DNA of 64,000 nucleotides, taken from NCBI RefSeq assembly GCF_007786445.1, contig NZ_VNJI01000019.1, positions 57,690-121,689 of the forward strand, read 5' to 3'. Shown one piece after another: positions 26,928 through 35,700 of this stretch (within the stretch, counting starts at the first letter, position 1; each line of letters begins with the position of its first letter). The position numbers and the translations under genes are program-made. Source of the stretch: Paenibacillus cremeus (GTDB taxonomy: Bacteria > Bacillota > Bacilli > Paenibacillales > NBRC-103111). The notes under the pieces were generated by a model. It was not told the DNA's origin, did no database searches, and saw nothing but the letters and a program-made list of their open reading frames with translations.

Positions 26928-27821
26928 ATGCCGAACGAAATTCGATTCCATCATGCCGGTGACGTAACGGTGAAAGCCGGCTATGTGCTGCCTGAGCGCA
27001 GGATTACCGACTATGAGCTGGTTTATTTTCCGAGCGGAACCCCCACAGTATACACTGTTGAAAATACCCCGCATGTGCTTACGCTGCCCTGTGTGATCGT
27101 CACACGACCAGGCGAGCTGCATTCCTACCAATTCGATCCCAAGCGGCCAACGCGTCATCTCTATATTCACTTTGACTGCCACCAGGACACCGTCCGGGAG
27201 CGGTTCTCCCTGCTGCACAGCAGCGCCGTCTCGTCCGTGATCTTGCAGGAGTATTCGCTTGTTCCGATGCTGATGAAGCAGCTGCTGTTTTACTTCCATC
27301 GGCGGCCGGAGCAGTGGAAGCGACTGTCGGAGTCGCTGTTTCTGGCGCTGCTGGACGAGCTGGAGCAGCTGATTCAGCCGGATGCCAGACTGTCCAGTGA
27401 GATGACTCTGCCCATGCAGATCGATCATGCCATGCAGTATATCGATGACCATCTGTCGGAACCGCTGGATATTCTCGAGCTTGCCCAGAACGTCGGCTGG
27501 TCGCATGAGCATTTTACCCGTATGTTCCAGCACCACACCGGCTTCTCGCCCAAGAAGTGGATCATTAAGCGCAGGCTTGACTTGGCTGGTCAGCTGCTGC
27601 TCCGCCGAACCGACAGCATTAAGGAGATCGCCCGGGAAGTCGGCTTCACGGATGAATATTACTTTCACCGGCTGTTTACGCAGCGCATGGGGATGACGGC
27701 GACGGAGTACCGCAAAACTTACGGGGACAAACGGATGCACGAGCTGGCTCCCCCCGAGGCTCACGGACGCTTTTATCCGCTCAATCATTCGTTCACGCTG
27801 GAGCAGCGAGAGAAGAAATAA
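26928..27821 (+). CDS. AraC family transcriptional regulator
   Basis: A 297-residue regulator: an N-terminal cupin-like ligand domain (about 1-170) and a C-terminal double helix-turn-helix (about 185-285), with LDILELAQNVGWSHEHFTRM in the first HTH and IKEIAREVGFTDEYYFHRLF in the second. AAGGAG lies before the ATG. It is divergent from speD and directly upstream of the PhyH gene, which it probably controls. The ligand is probably a sugar or related compound, as for most such proteins. Confidence 0.9.
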   Translation: MPNEIRFHHAGDVTVKAGYVLPERRITDYELVYFPSGTPTVYTVENTPHVLTLPCVIVTRPGELHSYQFDPKRPTRHLYIHFDCHQDTVRERFSLLHSSAVSSVILQEYSLVPMLMKQLLFYFHRRPEQWKRLSESLFLALLDELEQLIQPDARLSSEMTLPMQIDHAMQYIDDHLSEPLDILELAQNVGWSHEHFTRMFQHHTGFSPKKWIIKRRLDLAGQLLLRRTDSIKEIAREVGFTDEYYFHRLFTQRMGMTATEYRKTYGDKRMHELAPPEAHGRFYPLNHSFTLEQREKK

Positions 27822-27933
27822 CGATATCAAATTTGTCCATCATTCCCTTGGTTGCGTCCATTGTAGCGCTTTCCGTTTTCTTGCAAAATAAGGGTGTAGA
27901 TCAACCGACACATTGCTAAAAGGGGCTGTGCGC

Positions 27934-28905
27934 ATGGCTAACCCACTCGGAACTAGAGAACGCTACACCGTATCTGTGGAGGAATACGTCCATTACCACC
28001 GGGACGGCTATCTGATTGTCAAAGGAATGCTGGATGCGGAGGATACTAAGCGGCTGCAGGGATGGACGGATCAAATTTATACCGGCGGGATCACCCAGCT
28101 GGATCATCTTTCTCCGCAGCCAGCATGGATGACGGAGACGCAAAAGCTGAACAACCGTCTAGCCTCCGCCAGGCTTCATAACCCGCATCGGGAGGATCCG
28201 ACCGCGGAATGGGGACTTCTTCACCCTCGTTTGCTGGATGTGCTCGAGGCATTGATTGGGCCGGATGTGCTCGCGGTGCAGTCGATGTTATTTTTTAATC
28301 CCCCGCGCAAGGGCGGTCAAGGCTGGCATCAGGATTCGTTTTATATCCAAACGCAGCCGGATTCGTTAATCGGAGCTTGGATCGCGCTGGACCGGGCGGA
28401 CACCGACAACGGCTGCCTGTGGGTTGCGCCGGGCTCGCACAACGAGCCGATCTACCCACCGGTTCAGCAGTCAAACTCGTATATGCATGCGAACGAGAAG
28501 CAGATCCAAGGGCTGTTCCCTGCTCGCAACGCGAGTGAAATGGATGATATAGTCAACAAGCTGTCCGAGGTGGCGGCCAAATACGGCGAAGCGATCCCTG
28601 TCGCATTGGAACCGGGAGATGTGCTGTTCTTCCACTCGCATTTGCTGCACCGCTCCTATCGCAACGAAACGGATGACCGATTCCGCCGAGCGTATGTGTG
28701 TCATTACTGCAACGCGCGTTCCTGGGTGCCCTGGGGCGGCGGCAACAAACGGCATCTGCTCTCCAGAGGGCGCACCCACCTGCCCCATGCTTTACCGCAG
28801 TTCGGCACGCCGATAGAACTCACGCCCGAGCCGGATCAAGCCGGAGACAGCGGCTCGATGATGGTGGCGATGGACGGCGATAGGATGGGCAAAATGGAGA
28901 TGTAA
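27934..28905 (+). CDS. Phytanoyl-CoA dioxygenase (PhyH) family protein
   Basis: A non-haem Fe(II)/2-oxoglutarate dioxygenase fold of 323 residues. Iron ligands are likely H132 and D134 in GWHQDSF and H239 in FFHSHLLHRS; the Arg of RFRRAY can bind 2-oxoglutarate. I chose the ATG at 27934 (AAGGGG upstream) over a TTG at 27913. It follows the AraC gene after about 110 bases and ends in a strong terminator. PhyH enzymes hydroxylate very varied small molecules; the substrate is unknown. Confidence 0.88.
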   Translation: MANPLGTRERYTVSVEEYVHYHRDGYLIVKGMLDAEDTKRLQGWTDQIYTGGITQLDHLSPQPAWMTETQKLNNRLASARLHNPHREDPTAEWGLLHPRLLDVLEALIGPDVLAVQSMLFFNPPRKGGQGWHQDSFYIQTQPDSLIGAWIALDRADTDNGCLWVAPGSHNEPIYPPVQQSNSYMHANEKQIQGLFPARNASEMDDIVNKLSEVAAKYGEAIPVALEPGDVLFFHSHLLHRSYRNETDDRFRRAYVCHYCNARSWVPWGGGNKRHLLSRGRTHLPHALPQFGTPIELTPEPDQAGDSGSMMVAMDGDRMGKMEM

Positions 28906-28924
28906 CTCCGACTAGGACGCACAA

Positions 28925-28971
28925 AAAGGCTGCCTCTCACCGTAGCTTAACTGCCGTGAGGGACAGCCTTT
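28925..28971. terminator. Strong terminator after the PhyH gene
   Basis: AAAGGCT and AGCCTTT arms, extended by CTCAC/GTGAG, form a long stem. A U-rich stretch follows on the plus strand and a T-run on the minus strand. Confidence 0.75.
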
Positions 28972-29016
28972 ATCTTATCTAGTTTTTATTCCACTGCAAT
29001 TTTAACTCTTGGAATG

Positions 29017-29045
29017 TGCTACAATGATATATAAAGCGTTTACAA
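29017..29045 (+). promoter_or_regulatory. Extended -10 promoter overlapped by a cre-like site
   Basis: TG-C-TACAAT (29017-29025) is a good extended -10. TATAAAGCGTTTACAA (29030-29045) is on its reverse strand a 14-of-16 match to the CcpA cre pattern and covers the expected start point, a position typical of carbon-catabolite repression. It serves the MFS gene at 29082. Confidence 0.45.
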
Positions 29046-29081
29046 CGAAGTACCATTTAACTTCATGGGAGGACACCCGCC

Positions 29082-30344
29082 GTGCTGCGTGAGATCAAAG
29101 GCAATGCCAAGTACTGTCTGCTCTATGAACCCATGTTTCTTTTGGCTTACAACCTCTTTATTACCTACGCTTCGGTCTACATGCTAAAAATGGGTCTGAG
29201 CAAGACCCAGATCGGCTTGATCGTGTCCATCAATCTGGTGCTGCAGATCGTCACCTCCTTGATCAGCGGCTATTACACGGATCGCTGGGGCCGAAAACGG
29301 GCGCTGCTCGTGTTCGATGTACTCGGCTGGAGCATGGCGACGCTCATTTGGGCGATTTCGCAAAATTTCTGGTTTTTTCTCCTAGCCGCCTGTTTTAACA
29401 GCTTCGGCAAAGCGGCGGGAACGCCGTGGAACTGCTTATTAGTGGAAGGGACAGAACCGCATGTTCGGCCTAAGGTGTATACGATCCTGCAGCTGATCGG
29501 TATGTTCGGAGGCTTGCTGGCGCCGCTCGGCGGCCTGCTTGTCGATCTGTGGGGACTGACAACTGCGGGGCGGATCATGTACATGTTCGCTTTTCTCAGC
29601 ATGACGATCATGTTCATTCTGCGGAACTGGAAGCTTCACGAAACCGAGACCGGGATACGAAAGCAGAAGGAAAGCTTGAGCATGACGCTAGGCAGCAGTA
29701 TTCGGGGATATTGGTCGACGCTCCGGACGATGATGGTCAACCCGCTTCTTTTAATCGTCTGCGGCATCTACATATTGTTTCAGTTTCAGCTCAATATGCG
29801 CAATACCTATCTGTCCGTGTACATGGTGGATGCGCTTCAGTTTGGTGACAGCTTGATTTCGTTATTTCCGGCTTTTTCCTCCAGCGCAGCACTGCTTCTC
29901 ATGATCTTCGTCATACCCAGGTTCAAGCAGCAGCTGGGAGATAGGTATATGATGGTTGGCTTTGGACTGTCGGTAGTGTCTTATCTGCTTTTGATTTTTT
30001 CACCGCCTCAGAATCTAGGAATGACCATTGCCAGCACCATTCTGTATGCCGCAGGGACGATCATTTCTACGCCCTATCTAGAGGCATCCTTAGCCAATAA
30101 CATTGAGGATGACAAGCGCGCGAGCATCATTTCCATCCTGGCGGTGTTCATGCTGCTGTTTATTGCCCCATCGGGGATTATTGGCGGCTATACGTACGAG
30201 ATGGATTCGAGGATTCCATTTATCTTAATGAGCGCAGCCTTTCTGATCAACATCGTGTTGATGCTGGCGTACCGAAAAATGAAATTGGCACAAAAAAAAG
30301 ATGCAGCCTCCGATAAGAAGCTGCACCCGAACGCTCAATTTTAA
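29082..30344 (+). CDS. MFS transporter
   Basis: A 420-residue, 12-helix permease with the GYYTDRWGRKRALLVFD signature after helix 2. It starts at GTG with GGGAGG upstream. It is probably catabolite-repressed through the cre-like site. It converges on larA homologue 2 with only two bases between the stop codons, the same tail-to-tail arrangement as at 22.07 kb, although the two MFS proteins belong to different subgroups. The substrate is unknown. Confidence 0.87.
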   Translation: MLREIKGNAKYCLLYEPMFLLAYNLFITYASVYMLKMGLSKTQIGLIVSINLVLQIVTSLISGYYTDRWGRKRALLVFDVLGWSMATLIWAISQNFWFFLLAACFNSFGKAAGTPWNCLLVEGTEPHVRPKVYTILQLIGMFGGLLAPLGGLLVDLWGLTTAGRIMYMFAFLSMTIMFILRNWKLHETETGIRKQKESLSMTLGSSIRGYWSTLRTMMVNPLLLIVCGIYILFQFQLNMRNTYLSVYMVDALQFGDSLISLFPAFSSSAALLLMIFVIPRFKQQLGDRYMMVGFGLSVVSYLLLIFSPPQNLGMTIASTILYAAGTIISTPYLEASLANNIEDDKRASIISILAVFMLLFIAPSGIIGGYTYEMDSRIPFILMSAAFLINIVLMLAYRKMKLAQKKDAASDKKLHPNAQF

Positions 30345-30346
30345 AT

Positions 30347-31615
30347 TTAAAGCGTTGAAGCAAAATTACCCCGTTCATCAAAACTAACTTCCTGCAGCTC
30401 CCCTACGATTTCCACATTCGGCAACGCGCTAAGCTCGGGCAGGAGCGATTCGGACACGTACATGTATTCCAGATGCAGCGTGCTGTGAATCCGAACGACT
30501 CGCGCCTCCCGGGCCGCCGTCCCCCAATTGCAGCGCAGCGCCACCTCCATCGCTTCTCTATCGTTCTGTAAGACGATCGGAATCGCCGCCCGGGTTAAGA
30601 AGGAGCTGGTGATGACATTTTCGTTCATTTTTTGAAAATCGATCTTATCGAACAGCCGCTGCGTGGTTAAATCGGCAAGCCCGATCCCGAGCGCGTTCCC
30701 GTGGGATTCCTCGCTTAAATCACAGGCAATGACGTATTTCACTCTCGGACTGGCCAGCTCCTCTTCTCCAAGAATACGGAGACGTCCAATGATGTTCGTG
30801 TCCATCCCGGTGCCGCTATGGTTTTTGCCGATCTCGTCCACAACCAGAATGTCGAGCTCCTCGAACGGCAGCTTCGGAAATAGCTCCGCCGACAGCTGCA
30901 GCAGCTCCTTCTCACGCTGGGCAATCCGGTCGGTCGGGATCGCCTCCAGATAGGCCGTCTGCTCGAAGGCATTCTCCACGATCGCCAGCCCGCACAGCAC
31001 ATTCCCTTGGCTCAATACCACCTCCGCCACCTTCGGCATCATATCGCGGATGCCTTTGACCCCGAAGCTGTGAATTTGCAGCGCCTGCTTATGCTTGCCG
31101 AGCCCGATGGCGGCCATTTTCATCAATCCGCTCTCGATCTGGATCGGAGACTTGAAATCGGTATGCAGCTTGACTCGGCCGACCAACAGTACAGCATCAG
31201 CTTCATGTGCATATCGGTCCGTATAAACCGGAATGCCCTCGTCTGTCTCTCCGATCTGCACGACCTCCATAGAGGAGAGAATCGGCGCCTCACAGTACGA
31301 CTCCGTGACTCCGAGGCTGTGCAGCACCTCGATCTGGCCTTCGGCCGTCGCTCCGCCGTGGCTTCCCATGGCCGGGACGATGAATGGCTGAGCCCCCGTT
31401 TCTTTGAGTGCTCGCACCGCCGAACGAATGATCAGAGCGATATTGGCGATGCCTCGGCTGCCAGCTGTGATGGCTACTCTCGCTCCCGGAGCAAGTCGCT
31501 GTCTTATGCCTGCCTTATCGAGCTGCTCGAATACGGCAGCTTCAATATTTTCAATGTGCGGCCCTTGAAAGTGCTGTCTAATTTTGATCATTTTGGGTAT
31601 GTTCCCTGTTGTCAT
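30347..31615 (-). CDS. LarA-superfamily (DUF2088) racemase/epimerase homologue 2
   Basis: A 422-residue paralogue of the protein at 22.07-23.32 kb, co-linear with it throughout. Candidate cofactor residues are H86 (MGSHGGAT), H151 (VKLHTDFKS) and K166 (ESGLMKM). The start codon overlaps the stop of the upstream epimerase/dehydrogenase gene by 4 bp and AAGGAGGA precedes it, so it is translationally coupled. As the last gene of a ManD-like/SDR/LarA operon it most likely changes the configuration of a sugar acid at C2. That substrate class is inferred, not shown. Confidence 0.87.
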   Translation of the reverse strand: MTTGNIPKMIKIRQHFQGPHIENIEAAVFEQLDKAGIRQRLAPGARVAITAGSRGIANIALIIRSAVRALKETGAQPFIVPAMGSHGGATAEGQIEVLHSLGVTESYCEAPILSSMEVVQIGETDEGIPVYTDRYAHEADAVLLVGRVKLHTDFKSPIQIESGLMKMAAIGLGKHKQALQIHSFGVKGIRDMMPKVAEVVLSQGNVLCGLAIVENAFEQTAYLEAIPTDRIAQREKELLQLSAELFPKLPFEELDILVVDEIGKNHSGTGMDTNIIGRLRILGEEELASPRVKYVIACDLSEESHGNALGIGLADLTTQRLFDKIDFQKMNENVITSSFLTRAAIPIVLQNDREAMEVALRCNWGTAAREARVVRIHSTLHLEYMYVSESLLPELSALPNVEIVGELQEVSFDERGNFASTL

Positions 31616-32478
31616 TCCTGCTCCTCCTTAGTGTCGGACGCTGTATGGGATATGAGGTATTGAGCTTCAAAACCAAGCATAGTCTTTGCTTTCGTACAAT
31701 TCAAGAAGCTTTCACGGCCTGTAAAAGGCTGCCTCAGCTCCGCATCGGGATAAAACCGTGAAGCGAGCTCCTTCGACGGGATGGCAGTGCGCTGCTCCGA
31801 GCTGGCGATGCAGAACACCTCGTGGCCGCTGAACGGCTTCTCGATGCTGAGACGAAACGCCCGGACACAGTCGCGCACGTCCAAGTAAGACCAGACGTTC
31901 CAGGGCTCCGCCTCGGGGTTGTCGATGATTTTGGTCAGCCAGCCGCTGCTGTAATCCTTCGGTTCGAGCACATGGGTAATCCGCAAGGAGGCGATCGTCA
32001 TGCCGTAGCGCTTCGCCATGCCCTCGGCAATCTGCTCGCCAACGACCTTGGACATGCCATAGCAGTTGTCGGGAGCTACTGGATGCAGCTCATCCATAGG
32101 CAAGTAGACCGGCTTTGTCTCTTGGAAGCTGAAGGTGATCCCGAAGGCGCAATCGCTGGAGGCCACGGCCGCCCTTTTCATCCCCAGCTCCCCCGCCGCA
32201 TGCAGCACATGAAAGACACCCATCGTGTTATTTTGAAAAATATGGCTTTCGCTATATCCGTGCGGGCTTGGAATCGCAGCCAAATGAATGACCGCGTCGC
32301 AGCCCGACAGCGCCTGAAACACCTGCTGCGCATCCTTCACATCAGCCTGCGCCTGCTCGACCGGCGACTCCTCCCACGGCTCCATCGTGACCGCGCGAAC
32401 CTCATACCCGTGATCCAGCAGCTCTTGAATCATATACCTGCCGACTCTGCCGTTTGCTCCGGTGACGGCTACCTTCAT
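31612..32478 (-). CDS. NAD-dependent epimerase/dehydratase family protein (uronate dehydrogenase-like)
   Basis: An extended short-chain dehydrogenase of 288 residues. The NAD-binding motif is VTGANGRVGR at residues 4-13, the catalytic Tyr/Lys are in YGMSKVVGE, and the Ser is in ASSDCAFG. The overall pattern recalls uronate dehydrogenases, which oxidise galacturonate or glucuronate to the aldaro-lactone, but nucleotide-sugar epimerases share it. The ATG at 32478 has AAAGGAGG eight bases upstream. It is the second gene of the ManD-like/SDR/LarA operon. Confidence 0.85.
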   Translation of the reverse strand: MKVAVTGANGRVGRYMIQELLDHGYEVRAVTMEPWEESPVEQAQADVKDAQQVFQALSGCDAVIHLAAIPSPHGYSESHIFQNNTMGVFHVLHAAGELGMKRAAVASSDCAFGITFSFQETKPVYLPMDELHPVAPDNCYGMSKVVGEQIAEGMAKRYGMTIASLRITHVLEPKDYSSGWLTKIIDNPEAEPWNVWSYLDVRDCVRAFRLSIEKPFSGHEVFCIASSEQRTAIPSKELASRFYPDAELRQPFTGRESFLNCTKAKTMLGFEAQYLISHTASDTKEEQE

Positions 32479-32500
32479 AGGTGACCCCTCCTTTATTGCA

Positions 32501-32529
32501 ATTGTTATCGAAGCTTCAACGATAGCAAT
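32501..32529 (-). repeat. Inverted repeat between the ManD-like and SDR genes
   Basis: ATTGTTATCG (32501-32510) and CGATAGCAAT (32520-32529) are inverted copies with one mismatch and a 9-base spacer, just upstream of the SDR ribosome site. It could be an operator for an internal promoter or an intercistronic mRNA hairpin. Confidence 0.5.
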
Positions 32530-32538
32530 TGTCAACTT

Positions 32539-33747
32539 TTACGGACGCACGGACGTCCCATCGGGAATCCGCGCCAAAGTCCATTCCGGCAGCTTGTTCA
32601 CGCAAGGAAACTTCGCTGCCAGCTCCTCATCGAGATCCATCCCAAGGCCAGGCTTTTCGTTCGGATAGACGAAGCCGTTCTTGATCTGCGGGCAGCCCGG
32701 GAAGACGTGCTCCAGCTCCTCGCTCATCGGACTCCACTCCTGCACGCCGAAGTTGTGGGAGCTCACATCTAGGTGCACATTCGCGGCGTGACCGATCGGT
32801 GAAACGTCTCCCGGTCCGTGCCATGCGGTGCGTACACCGAACGATTCACATAAGATCGCCAGCTTGCGGGCCGGCGTAATGCCGCCGATCGCGCTAATAT
32901 GTACGCGGATGAAGTCGATCAGCCGATTCGAAATGAGCGGCAGCCATTCCATTGGATGCACGAACAGCTCGCCCATTGCGAGCGGCGTGGCGCACTGCTG
33001 GCGGATCATGTGGAAGTAGTCGATATGCTCCGGAGCGAGCGCATCCTCCAAGAAAAACAGCCGGTACGGCTCGAGCTGCTTCGCCAAGCGGACTGCTTCA
33101 ATCGGCGCCAGCCGTTCATGCACATCGTGCAGCAGCTCCAGCTCGTTGCCGAAGCGGCTGCGAACGTGTTCGAAAATCCGCGGTACGCTTCGCGCATACT
33201 CGTTCGGATCGTAGTACGCTCCCGGCAGACGACCTTCCGGAGAATGCAGTTGGTGGTCGCGTCCCCCGTAGCCGCCCATTTGGCAGCGAATGTAGCGATA
33301 GCCCTGCTCCTTGAAGGCGCTTACGCTTTCCTCCAGCTCCTGCAGGTCCCGACCGTCGGCGTGACGGTAAACCGCTGCCGCTTCTCTGCATTTGCCCCCG
33401 AGCAGCTGGTACAGCGGCATGCCGGCCAGCTTTCCCTTAATGTCCCATAAGGCCATATCCACGCCTGAGAGCGCGTTGTTCAGCACCGGCCCATTGCGCC
33501 AGTACGAGCTGACCATGGCGGATTGCCAAATGTCTTCGATCCGATGCACCTCTTTGCCGATCAGAAAAGGCTTCAAGTAGTCTTCGATCGCCGAAGCGAC
33601 CGATAAGTAGCGCTGGGTGAACGTGGCGCAGCCGAGGCCGTACAGGCCGGGCTCCGAGGTTTCGATTTTGACGACGACGAGGTTAATGCGCTGCGGTGCA
33701 GTCAGAATCGTCCGGACATCGCGGATGGTAATGGGAGCTGAAGACAT
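32539..33747 (-). CDS. Mannonate/gluconate dehydratase-like enolase-superfamily enzyme (ManD/RspA type)
   Basis: A 402-residue enolase-superfamily sugar-acid dehydratase. Predicted Mg2+ ligands are D208 (HDVHER), E234 (FFLEDA) and E260 (AMGELF); H210 and H310 (AWHGPGD) are the likely general acid/base residues. The RCQMGGYGGRD loop and DVSPIGHAANVHLD are characteristic of the ManD/RspA subgroup, which converts D-mannonate or D-gluconate to 2-keto-3-deoxy-gluconate with widely varying efficiency. It is the first gene of the operon with the SDR and LarA homologue 2. GGAGG lies 11 bases before the ATG. Confidence 0.88.
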   Translation of the reverse strand: MSSAPITIRDVRTILTAPQRINLVVVKIETSEPGLYGLGCATFTQRYLSVASAIEDYLKPFLIGKEVHRIEDIWQSAMVSSYWRNGPVLNNALSGVDMALWDIKGKLAGMPLYQLLGGKCREAAAVYRHADGRDLQELEESVSAFKEQGYRYIRCQMGGYGGRDHQLHSPEGRLPGAYYDPNEYARSVPRIFEHVRSRFGNELELLHDVHERLAPIEAVRLAKQLEPYRLFFLEDALAPEHIDYFHMIRQQCATPLAMGELFVHPMEWLPLISNRLIDFIRVHISAIGGITPARKLAILCESFGVRTAWHGPGDVSPIGHAANVHLDVSSHNFGVQEWSPMSEELEHVFPGCPQIKNGFVYPNEKPGLGMDLDEELAAKFPCVNKLPEWTLARIPDGTSVRP

Positions 33748-34055
33748 TTGAAAATGACCTCCAATATGGGATGGTTTGGTTGAATAAGCTCGATCATCAA
33801 TTCGGAAGTGAAATTCACTTTGGTCCTACCCAGGTCTCCATAATCACACTTGTATTGAATATATGCCCCACCTCCGAATTTCATCTCCATACAATGAAAC
33901 GCACTCGGAGCGATAAAGTTTCCTAGCAAAAGGGAAAAAACCGCGCCGCTTGCGATTTCGTCCACATCAGTCTATCGCCGGTCTTGATGAAGCGTTAAGC
34001 TCCAGCAGAACCTCTTTCGCCGCATAGAGTTGCTTAGACGGGGCCAGCCGTCGGC
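33748..34055. other. Intergenic region without a recognised gene
   Basis: About 310 bases between the ManD-like operon start and the terminator of the next gene. A 264-base reading frame overlaps it on the minus strand but runs into the ManD-like gene in another frame and has no ribosome site. The promoter of the ManD-like operon should be here; I could not identify one with confidence. Confidence 0.5.
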
Positions 34056-34090
34056 AAAAAAAATGAGCCCTTCATCGAACGAAGGACTCA
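34056..34090 (-). terminator. Terminator of the solute-binding lipoprotein gene
   Basis: GAGCCCTT (34065-34072) and AAGGACTC (34082-34089) pair with one mismatch; on the minus strand a run of eight T follows (A-run 34056-34063). Confidence 0.85.
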
Positions 34091-34105
34091 CTCATCCTAT
34101 TGGAT

Positions 34106-35440
34106 TTACTTGCTCAATTCCGCGATCTTCTTATCCGCTGCCTCTTGCGTTTCCCTGAGCACGGTGTTGATATCCTTCTTGTTCAGGGCCATCTCCCCGC
34201 GCATATTGCGAATCAGCGTCTGCACTTCTTTGTCGTATTTGTTCGGTGTTGGTGTCGGTGACGATTTGTACTTGAAGTAGGCCGCCGTATTCTTGCCTTT
34301 CAATGCCGGATTTCCCGTACCATAAGCTTTAACGATTTCCGGATCGTTCAGGACTGTTACCTGGGAGTCCTTGCTCATCGCCATTTGCTGCTCCGGCGAC
34401 GTGATCAGCTGAATCACCTGCATCGCCTGCTCTTTATACTTGCTGGCTTTCGTAATGACAAGCATGCTGGTCAGCGTATGGCGCCCTTTGCCCTTGGCAT
34501 CCTCGAAGGTCGGATTCGTCACGACGTCCCAGTTGATTCCTACGCCGTTCGCATCCGCTTGCAGCAGGTCGCTTTGCAGCTTGGCTACCCAGTCCGCTTG
34601 CATCGCCAATTTCTTGTCTTTAATAAATTGGTCCGGTCCGTACGCATACGTTTTGCCAACCACCACGCCCGGTTGATCATAATTGGCTTTAAACAGCTCC
34701 AGCACCTTGTGATACAGCGGGATATCGACGAGCGCTTTGCCGGTTTTCGGATCTACGAAAGGCTGGGTATACGGGCTGACCAAGTGATCGGGGAAGCGCG
34801 GGTCCCACCCAATATATTGGACGCCGTCCTGCGCCCTGGTTAATTTGCGGGACAGCTCCAGCACGTCGCTCCAGAGCATGTCATCCTTCGGATACGGAAC
34901 GCCGAATTTATCGAAGATGTCTTTGTTGTAAAATAACGCCCCAGGATTCAAGTTATATGGAATGCCCTGCAGCTCTTTCCCTTTGGCATCGAGGTTGCGG
35001 ACCGCTTGGATCGTCTCCGGAACAAACTTGCTCAAATCCATCTTGGAGCGAGCGACCAGGTCCGTTAAGTCCAGTGGTAAATCCAGCGCTTGCAGCGGCA
35101 TATGCCAATCGCTGTCGGATACGATCAGGTCCGGTACGTTCCCGCTCATGACGAGCTTTTCCAGGTCGCCATCCACTTTCTCAATCGTAATATTCGGATA
35201 CTTCTTCTTGATCGGATCGATAAAAAAGTTCTTGTACTCGATATCCGACAAACGAACGACATTGGCATACAGCTTTAATGTAATAGGCTCTGTAGAGACG
35301 ACAAAATCAGATTTTTCCGCGGATTTCGGCTGATCCGCAGCTGCAGGTGCAGGCTCAGCAGGCTTTGCCGCCGAACATCCAGCTAGTGACAGTGCAGCAA
35401 TATTGAGTGCAATCGTTAGTTTTCTAAGATGATTCGCCAC
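34106..35440 (-). CDS. Extracellular solute-binding lipoprotein (family 1, sugar ABC importer)
   Basis: A 444-residue lipoprotein with signal and lipobox LSLAG-C22, an Ala/Pro-rich linker to about residue 45, then a family 1 sugar-binding fold (IPYNLNPGALFYNKDIFDKFG and QMAMSKDSQ regions). It has no permease genes next to it: the next genes upstream on the same strand, beyond a terminator, are the amino-sugar operon. It may be an orphan that works with permeases elsewhere. Confidence 0.88.
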   Translation of the reverse strand: MANHLRKLTIALNIAALSLAGCSAAKPAEPAPAAADQPKSAEKSDFVVSTEPITLKLYANVVRLSDIEYKNFFIDPIKKKYPNITIEKVDGDLEKLVMSGNVPDLIVSDSDWHMPLQALDLPLDLTDLVARSKMDLSKFVPETIQAVRNLDAKGKELQGIPYNLNPGALFYNKDIFDKFGVPYPKDDMLWSDVLELSRKLTRAQDGVQYIGWDPRFPDHLVSPYTQPFVDPKTGKALVDIPLYHKVLELFKANYDQPGVVVGKTYAYGPDQFIKDKKLAMQADWVAKLQSDLLQADANGVGINWDVVTNPTFEDAKGKGRHTLTSMLVITKASKYKEQAMQVIQLITSPEQQMAMSKDSQVTVLNDPEIVKAYGTGNPALKGKNTAAYFKYKSSPTPTPNKYDKEVQTLIRNMRGEMALNKKDINTVLRETQEAADKKIAELSK

Positions 35441-35478
35441 GTGTTACTCCCCCTTGTTTGTTTCATTGGAATTGGACC

Positions 35479-35520
35479 ATCAGAATCTCTGAGCTCCGCT
35501 CAAACCTGGTAGATTCTGAT
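35479..35520 (-). repeat. Perfect 10-bp inverted repeat in the leader of the binding-protein gene
   Basis: ATCAGAATCT (35479-35488) and AGATTCTGAT (35511-35520) flank a 22-base loop that itself contains GAGCTC. It lies 40-80 bases before the start codon and has no T-run, so it is not a terminator. It could be an operator or a leader hairpin. Confidence 0.55.
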
Positions 35521-35528
35521 ATTATCAC

Positions 35529-35594
35529 AAAAAAAACCCGAAGCAAACATACTTCTCCCGCTCGACGGGGAAAGCAATGCTTGCACTCGGGTTT
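35529..35594 (-). terminator. Terminator of the amino-sugar operon
   Basis: On the minus strand AACCCGA pairs with TCGGGTT across a 45-base structured loop, followed by eight T. It is the first strong stop signal after the last gene of the long operon. Confidence 0.75.
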
Positions 35595-35700
35595 CTCCTG
35601 TTCTCAGCCCTTGTGAACGCGCTTACATTCAACTAAGGTCATTATAGTCTGTATCCAGGCTGATGACAAGAAAAGATTTTGTAAACGCAGGGCGTCACCA

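Noticed and set aside
26895..27830. 311-codon frame opposite the AraC regulator
   Set aside because: It is antisense to a clear AraC-family gene with intact helix-turn-helix motifs; its translation is Arg/His/Gln-rich and family-free.
33702..33965. 87-codon frame before the ManD-like gene
   Set aside because: It overlaps the start of the ManD-like gene in another frame, has no Shine-Dalgarno sequence and shows no recognisable domain.
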